From positions 1-64,000 of the forward strand of contig NZ_NTFY01000031.1 of NCBI RefSeq assembly GCF_002289565.1: DNA of 64,000 bases. The letters run 5' to 3'. The notes under the pieces were generated by a model, which did not search any database, had not been told where the DNA came from, and saw only the letters and a program-made list of their open reading frames with translations. Position numbers and translations under genes: made by a program. Shown here one piece after another: positions 25,776 to 33,641 of the stretch (position 1 is its first letter; each line of letters starts with the position of its first letter). Source of the DNA: Rhodopirellula sp. SM50. Its GTDB lineage: Bacteria; Planctomycetota; Planctomycetia; Pirellulales; Pirellulaceae.

Positions 25776-26723
25776 ATGAAACTCTCTCGACGCGATGTCC
25801 TAGCGGCTTCGGCCGGATTGCTCTCGTTTACGGCCTGCCCCTCCGTGTTCGCTTTGTCCGAGTCGAAACGCAAGTTCACCGTTGACCTTCGCTGGGGCAG
25901 CATCGGCGTCAAGGCGAACCAGACCGAAGCGATCGAGTTGGCGGCAAAACATGGCTTTGAGTCTGTCGCCGCGGCACCCCATGATTTGGCCAAGCTGTCC
26001 GATGCCGAAAGCGAAGCGTTGGTCGGCGACTTGAAAGCGAAAGGGTTGGTTTGGGGCTCTTCGGGGTTGCCGGTCGATTTTCGCAAGGAGGAGGCGAAAT
26101 TCAAAAGTGATCTCGCCGCCTTGCCCGCTCTGGCCGCGGCGCTGCGTCGCGCCGGGGTCGACCGCATGGGCACCTGGATCTCGCCCTGCCACGACGAACT
26201 GACCTACGTCGCCAACTTCAAACAACACGCCGATCGGCTCCGCGAGTGCGCCAAGATCCTCAAAGACCACGGGCTGCGATTGGGGCTGGAGTATGTCGGC
26301 ACCTCGACGCTGCGTAACTCCAAGCGATTTCCGTTCCTTCACACGATGCGCGAAACGGCGGAACTGCATTCGGCCATCGGCGTCGACAATATGGGGTTCG
26401 TGCTCGATTCCTGGCACTGGTACACCGCCGGTGAAACCGCCGACGACATTCGTTCGTTGAATGCACAGCAGATCGTCGGCTGTGACTTGAATGACGCGCC
26501 CGCGGGGCTGGCGGTCGACGAACAGATCGACAACCGACGTGAATTGCCGGCGGCGACGGGAGTGATCGACGTGAAGTCTTTCCTGCAGGCCCTGATCGAC
26601 GTCGGTTATGACGGCCCGGTTCGCGCCGAACCTTTCAATCAAGCCCTCAATCAGCTGGACAACGACGAAGCCTGTGCGGCAACGTCCAAGGCCATCCACA
26701 AAGCGATCGCGCTCGTGGGCTAA
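25776..26723 (+). CDS. Tat-exported sugar phosphate isomerase/epimerase (TIM barrel)
   Basis: 315 residues from ATG at 25776. N-terminal SRRDVLAASAGLLSF is a Tat-type signal. The mature part is an xylose-isomerase-like TIM barrel: IELAAKHGFESVAAAP, LRLGLEYVGTSTLR (metal-binding Glu), GFVLDSWHWYTAG (Asp-x-x-His), GCDLNDAP, and VGYDGPVRAEPFN (Glu). Many planctomycete secreted barrels of this type are predicted to act on inositols or keto-sugars; the substrate is unknown. The gene ends CTC GTG GGC TAA GCATCC, which is the beginning of the GTGGGGTAAGCATCC repeat, so its last two residues and stop come from the repeat. Confidence 0.82.
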   Translation: MKLSRRDVLAASAGLLSFTACPSVFALSESKRKFTVDLRWGSIGVKANQTEAIELAAKHGFESVAAAPHDLAKLSDAESEALVGDLKAKGLVWGSSGLPVDFRKEEAKFKSDLAALPALAAALRRAGVDRMGTWISPCHDELTYVANFKQHADRLRECAKILKDHGLRLGLEYVGTSTLRNSKRFPFLHTMRETAELHSAIGVDNMGFVLDSWHWYTAGETADDIRSLNAQQIVGCDLNDAPAGLAVDEQIDNRRELPAATGVIDVKSFLQALIDVGYDGPVRAEPFNQALNQLDNDEACAATSKAIHKAIALVG

Positions 26724-27096
26724 GCATCCTTAACTCGTTCCAAGGCTCCGCCTTGGAACGCGAGGTCGGTGTGGCTCCGCCACACGCCGATCACGGCCGC
26801 GAGGCGGGAGCCTCCATCAAAGTGTGTTCCCAGGCGGAGCCCGGGAACAAGAGACAAGTGGGGTAAGCATCCTGCTTGCCTTCCGGGGCAAGCTTCACTC
26901 GTTCCAAGGCTCCGCCTTGGAACGCGAGGCCGGTGTGGCTCCGCCACACGCCGATTACGGCCAGGAGGCGGGAGCCTCCATCACAGTGTGTCCCCAGGCG
27001 GAGCCCGGGAACAAGAGACAAGTGGGGTAAGCATCCTGCTTGCCTTCCGGGGCAAGCTTTAGCTTGCGGGATCGCAAGCTGGAAGCTTACGCCACT
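26717..27096. repeat. Two tandem copies of a composite hairpin repeat, plus GTGGGGTAAGC modules
   Basis: Two direct copies of about 168 bases start at 26734 and about 26893. Each is a chain of small palindromes: GTTCCAAGGC-TCC-GCCTTGGAAC, GTGTGG-CTCC-CCACAC style, GAGGC-GGGA-GCCTC, and GTTCCCAGGCGGAGCCCGGG. Each ends with AAGTGGGGTAAGCATCCTG. After the second copy, GCTTGCGGGATCGCAAGC and GGAAGCTTACGCCAC run into the 3' end of the Gfo/Idh gene. The modules recur in another order at 37830-37963. This fills the whole 363-base gap between two convergent genes; both genes end inside the repeat. Confidence 0.85.
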
Positions 27097-28172
27097 TTTC
27101 GGAAGCGGCTGGGCGTTTCGATGCGTCGGCGGATGCTTGCCAGGGGGCCGATTTCTGACGGGGCGGCTTCGGCGTACCAAGCCCGCCGGGCGATCGCGTC
27201 GAGAATCTTTTCGGCGATCGTGACGGCTCGGGCACCGGCCAGCCCGCTGACCGTCGGCGAGATCCCCGACTGGATGCTGATCACGAAGTCGTGCAGTTCG
27301 TCCAGAATCGCATTCCGCGATTCGAGTTGCTTGGTTTCCAACTGCAGGTGGTCGGTGAACAAGGTGTCGGCATAGCCGAGTGGATTGTCGGTGGCTTCGT
27401 CCAGGTCGAAATCGCGATCGACCAGCGACTCGCTCGGCCGCACGGCGTGCAGGGCCGGGCCGGAGAAATCAATTTCGGCGAATCCGCCACCGCCGTAGAC
27501 TTGCATTTGACGCGCCGGTGCGGGGCTGACCCGCGACGCTTTCAAGTTCGCGACCAGACCGCAAGCGAATTCAAGGCGTGCTTCGGCCAGGTCTTCGTGA
27601 TCGCTGACGACGGCGATCCCGCTGGCGGAGACATCGGCGATGGCTGCGTCGGTCATCGAGCAAACCAGATCGATATCATGGATCATCAGGTCCATCACAA
27701 CGCCGACGTCCAGGCAGCGACCGGGAAAGCGTGAGGCGCGGACGGCTTCGACGTATTTCACGTCGACACCGATATCTCCCAGCGCGGTGAACGCCGGATT
27801 GAATCGTTCCACATGGCCGACTTGCAGCGTCAACCGTCGCGACGCGGCGAGCATCGCCAATTTGTCGGCGTCGGCGGCGGTGGTCGCCAGTGGCTTTTCG
27901 ACCAGCAGGTGCTTGCCGGCCTTGAGCAGATTCGTTGCGATCTCGGCGTGCGCATCGGTGGGGGCGGCGATGACGGCGGCATCGATTTGGTCGATGCAGT
28001 CGCGGTAGTCGGCAAAGGTCGGCACGTCAAAAAGTTTTGCCGCATTGTTTCTGGCCGCCTCGATCGGATCGCTGATCGCGACCAGTTGGGCGCCATCGAC
28101 GCTGCCGAGAAGCTTGGAGTGAATTCGTCCCAGATGGCCGGCGCCGATGACGGCTACGCGCAAACGTGTCAT
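27087..28172 (-). CDS. Gfo/Idh/MocA oxidoreductase overlapping lpxA, candidate GnnA
   Basis: 361 residues from ATG at 28172. Rossmann start VAVIGAGHLGRIHSKLLGS, then VEKPLATT (the EKP motif of the family), GHVERFNPAF and DLMIHDIDLVCSM. It begins four bases inside lpxA (ATGA overlap), so the two are translationally coupled. In Acidithiobacillus and Leptospira, a Gfo/Idh enzyme (GnnA) encoded beside lpxA oxidises UDP-GlcNAc at C3 for amide-linked lipid A. The partner aminotransferase GnnB is not seen here. The C-terminus K-V-A-stop is encoded by the GTGGCGTAAGC repeat. Confidence 0.82.
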   Translation of the reverse strand: MTRLRVAVIGAGHLGRIHSKLLGSVDGAQLVAISDPIEAARNNAAKLFDVPTFADYRDCIDQIDAAVIAAPTDAHAEIATNLLKAGKHLLVEKPLATTAADADKLAMLAASRRLTLQVGHVERFNPAFTALGDIGVDVKYVEAVRASRFPGRCLDVGVVMDLMIHDIDLVCSMTDAAIADVSASGIAVVSDHEDLAEARLEFACGLVANLKASRVSPAPARQMQVYGGGGFAEIDFSGPALHAVRPSESLVDRDFDLDEATDNPLGYADTLFTDHLQLETKQLESRNAILDELHDFVISIQSGISPTVSGLAGARAVTIAEKILDAIARRAWYAEAAPSEIGPLASIRRRIETPSRFRKVA

Positions 28173-28981
28173 GCTGCTTTCTTGCTCCGTTGGTCTTGAC
28201 CGCGTCCGTGGCGTCCGTTGCACGAACGATCGACACAATCAAAAAGGTGTTTGATGACGGGCCGGATCGGGCCTTGCGAATAAACGATCTCACGAGCTTT
28301 GTCGACGCCGACGCGTGCCCGATACAACAACTTGAAGGCTTGGGTCAGCACCGCGATGTCCTCGCTGGTGTAACCGTGTCGTTTCAAGCCGATCGTGTTG
28401 ACCGCTCGCGGTTTGGTCGGCTGGCCGTCGACAATCGTGTAGGGCGGGACATCATGCAGCACGCGGCTCATCGCGCTGACGAAGCTCAGTTGTCCGACGC
28501 TGGCGAAGTGAGAGACGCCGACGCCACCTGCGATGGTGACATCGTTACCGACTCGCACGTGACCGCCCAACATGCCGTTGTTGGCGATCACGATCCGGTC
28601 ACCGACTTTGCAGTCGTGGGCGACGTGGGTGCCGGCCATGAAATAATTGTCGTGGCCGATCTCGGTCACGCCGTCTTCCTTTTCCGTCGCGCGGTTGACG
28701 GTGCAATGTTCGCGGAACACGTTGTTGTCACCGATCACGACTTTTGTCGGCGAGTCTTTGTAGCTGGTGTCTTGGGGGTGGGCCCCGATCACGGTGCCTT
28801 GGAAGATGTGGTTGTCTTCGCCGATCGACGAGTGTCCGGTGATGACGACGTGTTCTTCGATGAGCGTCCCGTCGCCGATTGTCGCATGTGGCCCGATCAC
28901 AGAAAAATGGCCGATTCGAACGCCGTTACCTAGCTGAGCTCGCGGATCAACGACGGCTGTTTGAGCGATGACAACACTCAT
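28169..28981 (-). CDS. lpxA: UDP-N-acetylglucosamine acyltransferase LpxA
   Basis: 270 residues. First step of lipid A biosynthesis: acylation of UDP-GlcNAc in the cytoplasm. A left-handed beta-helix of hexapeptide repeats (AVVDPRAQLGNGVRIGHFSVIG and on), HPQDTSYK, FREHCTVNRAT, the catalytic region THVAHDCKVGDRIVIANNGMLGGHV, and DVPPYTIVDGQPTKPRAVNTIGLKRHGY with the C-terminal helical domain. Aligned by eye to E. coli LpxA, the His that follows the GGV turn is shifted (VSHF for VHQF), and the position corresponding to Gly173, part of the acyl-length ruler, reads Ala. Gene order lpxC-lpxA-Gfo/Idh. Confidence 0.95.
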   Translation of the reverse strand: MSVVIAQTAVVDPRAQLGNGVRIGHFSVIGPHATIGDGTLIEEHVVITGHSSIGEDNHIFQGTVIGAHPQDTSYKDSPTKVVIGDNNVFREHCTVNRATEKEDGVTEIGHDNYFMAGTHVAHDCKVGDRIVIANNGMLGGHVRVGNDVTIAGGVGVSHFASVGQLSFVSAMSRVLHDVPPYTIVDGQPTKPRAVNTIGLKRHGYTSEDIAVLTQAFKLLYRARVGVDKAREIVYSQGPIRPVIKHLFDCVDRSCNGRHGRGQDQRSKKAA

Positions 28982-29136
28982 GGCAAACCAATATGGATAA
29001 TTGATAAAGGAAGTTGCGATCTGAAAAGCGAAATCAAATCGCGGATCATTGGGAACGTAGCGAATTACGGTCTTCTGGATCGAGAGGAATCAGGCTGTTT
29101 TTTCGTCCACCGATGGAAAGTTTTTCGCACCGCGTT

Positions 29137-30039
29137 TCAGGCAGCATGGCGTCGATCACTGAAGCAACCGACTTGGCTCCGCGACTGTGATTGCACCGCC
29201 AGGTCATGCAGCGCTTGGGCCATCCGGCCGTTGAGTCGATGGCCGCCGCGATAGGAGATGAACTTGCCGACCAATTCGATTCCGACCAGGGCCAGGTCAC
29301 CGACCAGGTCCAGAGCCTTGTGGCGGGCACATTCATTCTTGAAGCGGGTGGTGTTGTCGATCGGTCCGTCGGCACCGAAGACCAACAAGTCTTCGTAGGA
29401 AACATGTTGGGCGACGCCTCGGGCGTGCAACGCCTTGGCTTGGCTCTCGGTCACGAACGTTCGCGCCGGTGCAACATCGCGGCTGAACCGCGTCGGTGTG
29501 CAGGCAAAGCCGTAGCATTGGTTGGGGATCTCGCCTTCCTGGTCAAAGACCAACTGGTATCCGAAATGGCTGACGCCGGTCGGAACCGGTGCCGCGGAGA
29601 TCCAGGAGGAACCTTCACGCAGCGTGATCACCTGGTCGATCACCAAGCGGCGTCGCTCTCCGGCTTGGATGACCAATCCGGCGGTCGCCAACGCGTCGAT
29701 AAAGGGTTTGCTGCTGCCGTCCAGCCCCGGCAGTTCACATCCATTGATTTCGACGATGCAATTATCGATTTCCATTGCGTAGAGTGCCGCCATCAAGTGT
29801 TCGATCATTTCGAACTTGGCGTCGCCCTGGGCAACGTTTGTTCTCAGTTGGGCGTCGGTCCGCTGACTGACATGGGCCGGGCAAGACGGATGGCCGGGCA
29901 AATCGGTGCGGACGAGGATGACGCCCGTGTTCACCGGGGCCGGATGGATGGCGACTTCGACTTCCTTGGCCGTCCAATAACCTCGACCACTCAGCCGGCA
30001 AGACGAAGCGATCGAATGCTGGTTGCGTGATAACTTCAC
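29137..30039 (-). CDS. lpxC: UDP-3-O-acyl-N-acetylglucosamine deacetylase LpxC
   Basis: 300 residues, the zinc-dependent committed step of lipid A synthesis. Start is GTG at 30039 with GGGAGG six bases upstream. Features: GRGYWTAKEVEVAIHPAPVNTGVILVR, FEMIEHLMAALYAMEIDNCIVEINGCELPGLDGSS (zinc His in EHLMAAL), ARTFV, and FKNECARHKALDLVGDLALVG (second zinc His and Asp), ending with the SYRGGHRLN loop. Slightly shortened GHS-type motif at the N-terminus. The 155-base gap to lpxA shows no gene. Upstream lies a terminator that separates it from ompH. Confidence 0.95.
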   Translation of the reverse strand: MKLSRNQHSIASSCRLSGRGYWTAKEVEVAIHPAPVNTGVILVRTDLPGHPSCPAHVSQRTDAQLRTNVAQGDAKFEMIEHLMAALYAMEIDNCIVEINGCELPGLDGSSKPFIDALATAGLVIQAGERRRLVIDQVITLREGSSWISAAPVPTGVSHFGYQLVFDQEGEIPNQCYGFACTPTRFSRDVAPARTFVTESQAKALHARGVAQHVSYEDLLVFGADGPIDNTTRFKNECARHKALDLVGDLALVGIELVGKFISYRGGHRLNGRMAQALHDLAVQSQSRSQVGCFSDRRHAA

Positions 30040-30080
30040 GGCGTGCCTCCCTGCCGAACCAAGCCACTTTTTAGATCAGG

Positions 30081-30112
30081 AAAATAAAAACGACGGACAT
30101 CGCTGTCCGCCG
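30081..30112 (-). terminator. Rho-independent terminator after ompH
   Basis: On the minus strand, CGGCGGACA-GCGA-TGTCCGTCG forms a 9-bp stem with a 4-base loop, followed by TTTTTATTTT. It lies about 70 bases after the ompH stop and 40 bases before the lpxC start. It therefore suggests that ompH is transcribed separately or that read-through into lpxC is partial. Confidence 0.8.
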
Positions 30113-30182
30113 TTTCGCGTCTTAGCTGAGCCAACGCCATTGCCCCTGGCGTGGCTCATTGCCTTGCGGCGTGACTCGCTGC

Positions 30183-30821
30183 CTACTGGCGTTGCGAGGT
30201 GCCGTTGCGGCCGGCGATCGCCGGATCTGCTTTGATCACCTTGTCCAGGTACTGCATGACGCCTGGGGTCATGTCCAAGGCGGCATCGTGGTAAACGATG
30301 TTTTTCATCACGCCACGGATGACCGATTCGCCTTGAGCCTGATTCATTTCTTCGCTGTTGTAACGAAGCACCAAGTTGATCTTGTAATGATTGGCCAGGA
30401 ACTTCACGCCGGCGGCGATCTGTTGATAGTTGTCATAGTAAATCTTGGCTTCCGCATCGGCCAGCTCTTTGCGTTTGCGAGCCATGTCCAGACGGAGCTT
30501 CGAATCCATGCTCGCGAGTTGCTCTTCCAGTTGAGCGTACTCGGGCGAACCCGGCGACAGCGTCTTCAGCTTTGCAGCGGTGTTCTGCAGCTGTTCACGC
30601 TTCTGTTTCAGCTCTGCATCGTAGGCCTTCAGATCGCCTTCGACGTTCGCCACCTGGACTTTGATGCCCGGGTGATTTTTAAAGATGTACGCGACGTCCA
30701 CGACCGCAACGCGGTGAGGAGCCGAATCCTGTGCAGACGCAGTACCGGTCATCAGACACGGGGCCAACACAGTTGCCAATCCGATGGCAATTCCACAGAC
30801 TTGATGGCGAACGGTTCGCAC
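30183..30821 (-). CDS. OmpH/Skp-family periplasmic chaperone
   Basis: 212 residues. GTG at 30821 was chosen because AAGGAG lies seven bases upstream and the signal peptide follows (GIAIGLATVLAPCLMTGTASAQ). The mature part starts VAVVDVAYIFKNHPGIKVQVANVEGDLKAYDAELKQKREQLQ and has long charged coiled-coil helices (LEEQLASMDSKLRLDMARKRKELADAEAKIYYD), then the small body domain. This is the Skp tentacle design: holding unfolded outer membrane proteins before BamA insertion. Placement before lpxC-lpxA is common in Gram-negative genomes. Confidence 0.85.
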   Translation of the reverse strand: MRTVRHQVCGIAIGLATVLAPCLMTGTASAQDSAPHRVAVVDVAYIFKNHPGIKVQVANVEGDLKAYDAELKQKREQLQNTAAKLKTLSPGSPEYAQLEEQLASMDSKLRLDMARKRKELADAEAKIYYDNYQQIAAGVKFLANHYKINLVLRYNSEEMNQAQGESVIRGVMKNIVYHDAALDMTPGVMQYLDKVIKADPAIAGRNGTSQRQ

Positions 30822-31038
30822 TTTCGCTCTCCTTGCGTATTGAGTCGCAGTCCTTTGTCTCAGCGTTGAAACGAATCGTGTTACGGTATCGATTCGCTCG
30901 GAATGGCTCGACGCAGACATCCGTTGCCTGTACCAAATCACTCATTCGCTGACGTGCCGAAATCGCTCCGGCGTTTGTTCACTGTTTTCCGATTGTGGCA
31001 ATCGCCCTGGGCCACGTAAAGATTGATCACGCCATTTT

Positions 31039-33117
31039 CTACGAGCGTTTTTCAAGCTTTCCACGCAACACGACGGCGTTTGCATTTCGACGGACTTCGA
31101 TTTCGAAGCTGTCGCCCGGTTCGTGTGCCCGCACCCAGGACAAAACGTCGCCCGTGGTGCGAATCGCCTGCCGGCCGATACGCTGAATTTGGTCGTCGAT
31201 CTGCAATCCCGCTTTCGATGCCGGACTCCCATCGGTCACCTCGGTGATTTTCACCACGCCGTTTTGCTCCGAAATTCGAATGCCCAAGTACGCCGTCATT
31301 TGACGACGAATCTGGACCTTCGGATCGGTCTCGGCATAAAGGGGCCGTTGGGGGAGCACCGCCAGGCGGAATGCCACACCACTGACCATATCGGTTACAC
31401 GGGTTAGGTTCCCAAAATCGATTTTGTCGAAATCGTCAGAAGGGCGATGATAATCGTTGTGCAGCCCCGTAAAGAAAAACAGCACGGGAACGCCGACCCG
31501 GTAAAACGACTGGTGATCACTGGGGCCATACCCGCTGGCCACCTTGAACAGATTGAATCGGAAGTCTCGATTGACGCTGTCCACGACGCCTTCCAGTTCG
31601 CTGGCCGACCCCGTTCCGTACACCGTCAACTCGTTGTCGCGGAGCCGGCCGACCATGTCCAAGTTGATCATCGTGGTCGTGTTTTCGATCGGTCGTACCG
31701 GGGCTTCGACATAACGCTGACTGCCCAACAACCCACGCTCCTCGCCGGTAAACCCGATCAATAGGATCGTGCGATGCGAGTCCACTTGTTCGAGCCGACG
31801 CTTCAATTCCGCTCCGCAAGCCAGCATCGTTGCCGTCCCGCTGGCGTTGTCGTCGGCCCCGTTGTGTACCGCGATCGTCCCCGGCGCCATCGACGCGTAT
31901 CCGCCCATGCCGACGTGGTCGTAATGCGCCCCGATCACTAGGGTCTGATTTGCAAGCAAACCTTTGCCGGGCAGACGGCCGATCACGTTGTCGCTGACCG
32001 CAATCGCCGGCTTCAGGTCAACCGACAGGGAGACCGTGACCGAATCCAAGGCTCGGCTGGCCGGGCGAAACGTCTGGTTGATTTGCGTTTCGAGTGCTTC
32101 CAGCGACGCGCCGGCACCGGCGCGCAACATCCGATCGGCCAGATCACGCGCGATCGAGGCGACGGGGATCGTTTTGCTCTGCTTGGACTTCGTGCCGGCG
32201 TCCGTGATTCCCAAGATGCCACGGCGGGCCGACGCAAGTTCGGACTGCATGGCCGCGATCATTCGATCCGTGCCGGCGATTTTTTCAGCCGTCGCGGCGC
32301 GATTCTTGACCGCTTGTTGCGGCAGATTGGACAGCATCTCGGCAAGGCGTTCCGTGCGGCGCTGTTCCTGGTCGATCCGATTTTGAACCTTTTGCACCGC
32401 TTCACGCGTGCTGTCGGGATCGTTGACGATCAGGACGGCAACGGCGCCGTGCTCGATCGCGTTGCTCACCTTGGTGGCAAAGTAGGCGTGGCGGGTGTTT
32501 TTGACCCCATCAAAGGGGCTGTCCGGATCGCTGGCGCCGGGTTCTTTCCGCAACAACATCACGATCGAGCCGCGCGCATCGATGGTTTGATAATCGTCGT
32601 ACTCATGCGTTTCCGAGCTGATGCCGTAGCCCGCAAAAACGACGGGGGCCGAAACCGAATGCTTGTCGCTTCCGATCCCCAGTGGCCCAAACCCATCGCC
32701 CAGGCCAGCGTCGACGGCTGGCTGGTCGGCGATCTGAATCCGGCAAACATTGCCCGACTCATTGCGGACTTCGCTTCCGACCGGGATTTCCACACGCTGG
32801 AACGAACCGCCGGCGACGGAGTCGAGTTCTAAGCCGATGGATTCCATCCGCTCACGCAAATAATCGCGCGCCACATCAATCGTCTCGTCGGTGATGCTTC
32901 GCCCGCGGAGTTCCTCCGACGCCAAAAATTGGATGTCCCGGCGAAGCGAATCGGTCACGGCCGCCGAACGGACGTCGCCGGATTCTTGGGCCGTGCAACG
33001 GACCGCACCGAACGAAAGCAATGCGATTTGCGCCAATGCCAACAGCATCGCAACGGGCGCGGTGGCTGTCATGTTGTGGGACGCCCCACTAAGTTGCGAG
33101 TTCTTTCGGGTGATCAT
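31039..33117 (-). CDS. Secreted M28 metallopeptidase with PA insert and C-terminal PDZ
   Basis: 692 residues. Signal peptide (MLLALAQIALLSFGAVRCTAQE), then DIQFLASEELRGRSITDETIDVARDYLRERMESIGLE as in M28 aminopeptidases. A PA-like insert carries a coiled-coil of about 60 residues (EAVQKVQNRIDQEQRRTERLAEML). The zinc site then follows: GAHYDHVG, NGADDNASGTATML, FTGEERGLLGS, NLDMVGR and GLHNDYHRPSDD. A PDZ domain ends the protein (GIRISEQNGVVKITEVTDGSPASKAGLQIDDQIQRIG). It probably trims peptides in the periplasm. An internal ATG at 33072 is an alternative start closer to the signal sequence. Confidence 0.9.
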   Translation of the reverse strand: MITRKNSQLSGASHNMTATAPVAMLLALAQIALLSFGAVRCTAQESGDVRSAAVTDSLRRDIQFLASEELRGRSITDETIDVARDYLRERMESIGLELDSVAGGSFQRVEIPVGSEVRNESGNVCRIQIADQPAVDAGLGDGFGPLGIGSDKHSVSAPVVFAGYGISSETHEYDDYQTIDARGSIVMLLRKEPGASDPDSPFDGVKNTRHAYFATKVSNAIEHGAVAVLIVNDPDSTREAVQKVQNRIDQEQRRTERLAEMLSNLPQQAVKNRAATAEKIAGTDRMIAAMQSELASARRGILGITDAGTKSKQSKTIPVASIARDLADRMLRAGAGASLEALETQINQTFRPASRALDSVTVSLSVDLKPAIAVSDNVIGRLPGKGLLANQTLVIGAHYDHVGMGGYASMAPGTIAVHNGADDNASGTATMLACGAELKRRLEQVDSHRTILLIGFTGEERGLLGSQRYVEAPVRPIENTTTMINLDMVGRLRDNELTVYGTGSASELEGVVDSVNRDFRFNLFKVASGYGPSDHQSFYRVGVPVLFFFTGLHNDYHRPSDDFDKIDFGNLTRVTDMVSGVAFRLAVLPQRPLYAETDPKVQIRRQMTAYLGIRISEQNGVVKITEVTDGSPASKAGLQIDDQIQRIGRQAIRTTGDVLSWVRAHEPGDSFEIEVRRNANAVVLRGKLEKRS

Positions 33118-33171
33118 GTGCCAGCTATCAAAACGGAATCGGGGGCAGGTACCAAGGGCACGGGCATAGGT

Positions 33172-33570
33172 GCTGGTGTGCAGGATTCAGCCGCCCAGTG
33201 TCGCTGCTCCGCAGCGAATGAGAACGCCTAAAGGCTGGACACCAACATTCGCTGGTGTGCAGGCTTCAGCCGCCCGCTTCGCTGCTCCGCAGCGAGTGGG
33301 AGCGCCTAAAGGCTGGACACCAACATTCGCTGGTGTACAGGCTTCAGCCGTCCGCTTCGCTGCTCCGCAGCGAGTGTGGATGCGCCTAAAGGCTGGACAC
33401 CAACATTCGCTGGTGTACAGGCTTCAGCCGCCCGGTGTCGCTGCTCCGCAGCGCGTGTGGATGCGCCTAAAGGCTGGACACCAACATTCGCTGGTGTGCA
33501 GGCTTCAGCCGTCCGCTTCGCTGCTCCGCAGCGAGTGTGGATGCGCCTAAAGGCTGGACACCAACGGTTG
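33172..33570. repeat. Five tandem copies of a 78-81 bp repeat
   Basis: Units start at 33172, 33251, 33329, 33409 and 33490. Each runs GCTGGTGTGCAGGCTTCAGC ... CGCTGCTCCGCAGCG ... CGCCTAAAGGCTGGACACC. Each has a palindromic centre (CGCTGC-TCC-GCAGCG) and self-complementary ends (GGTGTGCAGGCTTCAGCC against GGCTGGACACC). The last unit ends ACGGTTGCTG, like the fold-back at 13851-14027. There are no unique spacers, so this is not CRISPR. With short flanks it fills the 524-base gap between the M28 gene and secDF. Confidence 0.92.
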
Positions 33571-33641
33571 CTGCGTCCCTTGTCGCTATCGCTCCGCCTC
33601 ACACCACGTCGTCATGCGTTGCATGACAACGTGGTAACCGA

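Noticed and set aside
33172-33570. Regular array resembling CRISPR
   Set aside because: Units are contiguous and nearly identical with no unique spacers, and no cas genes are present.
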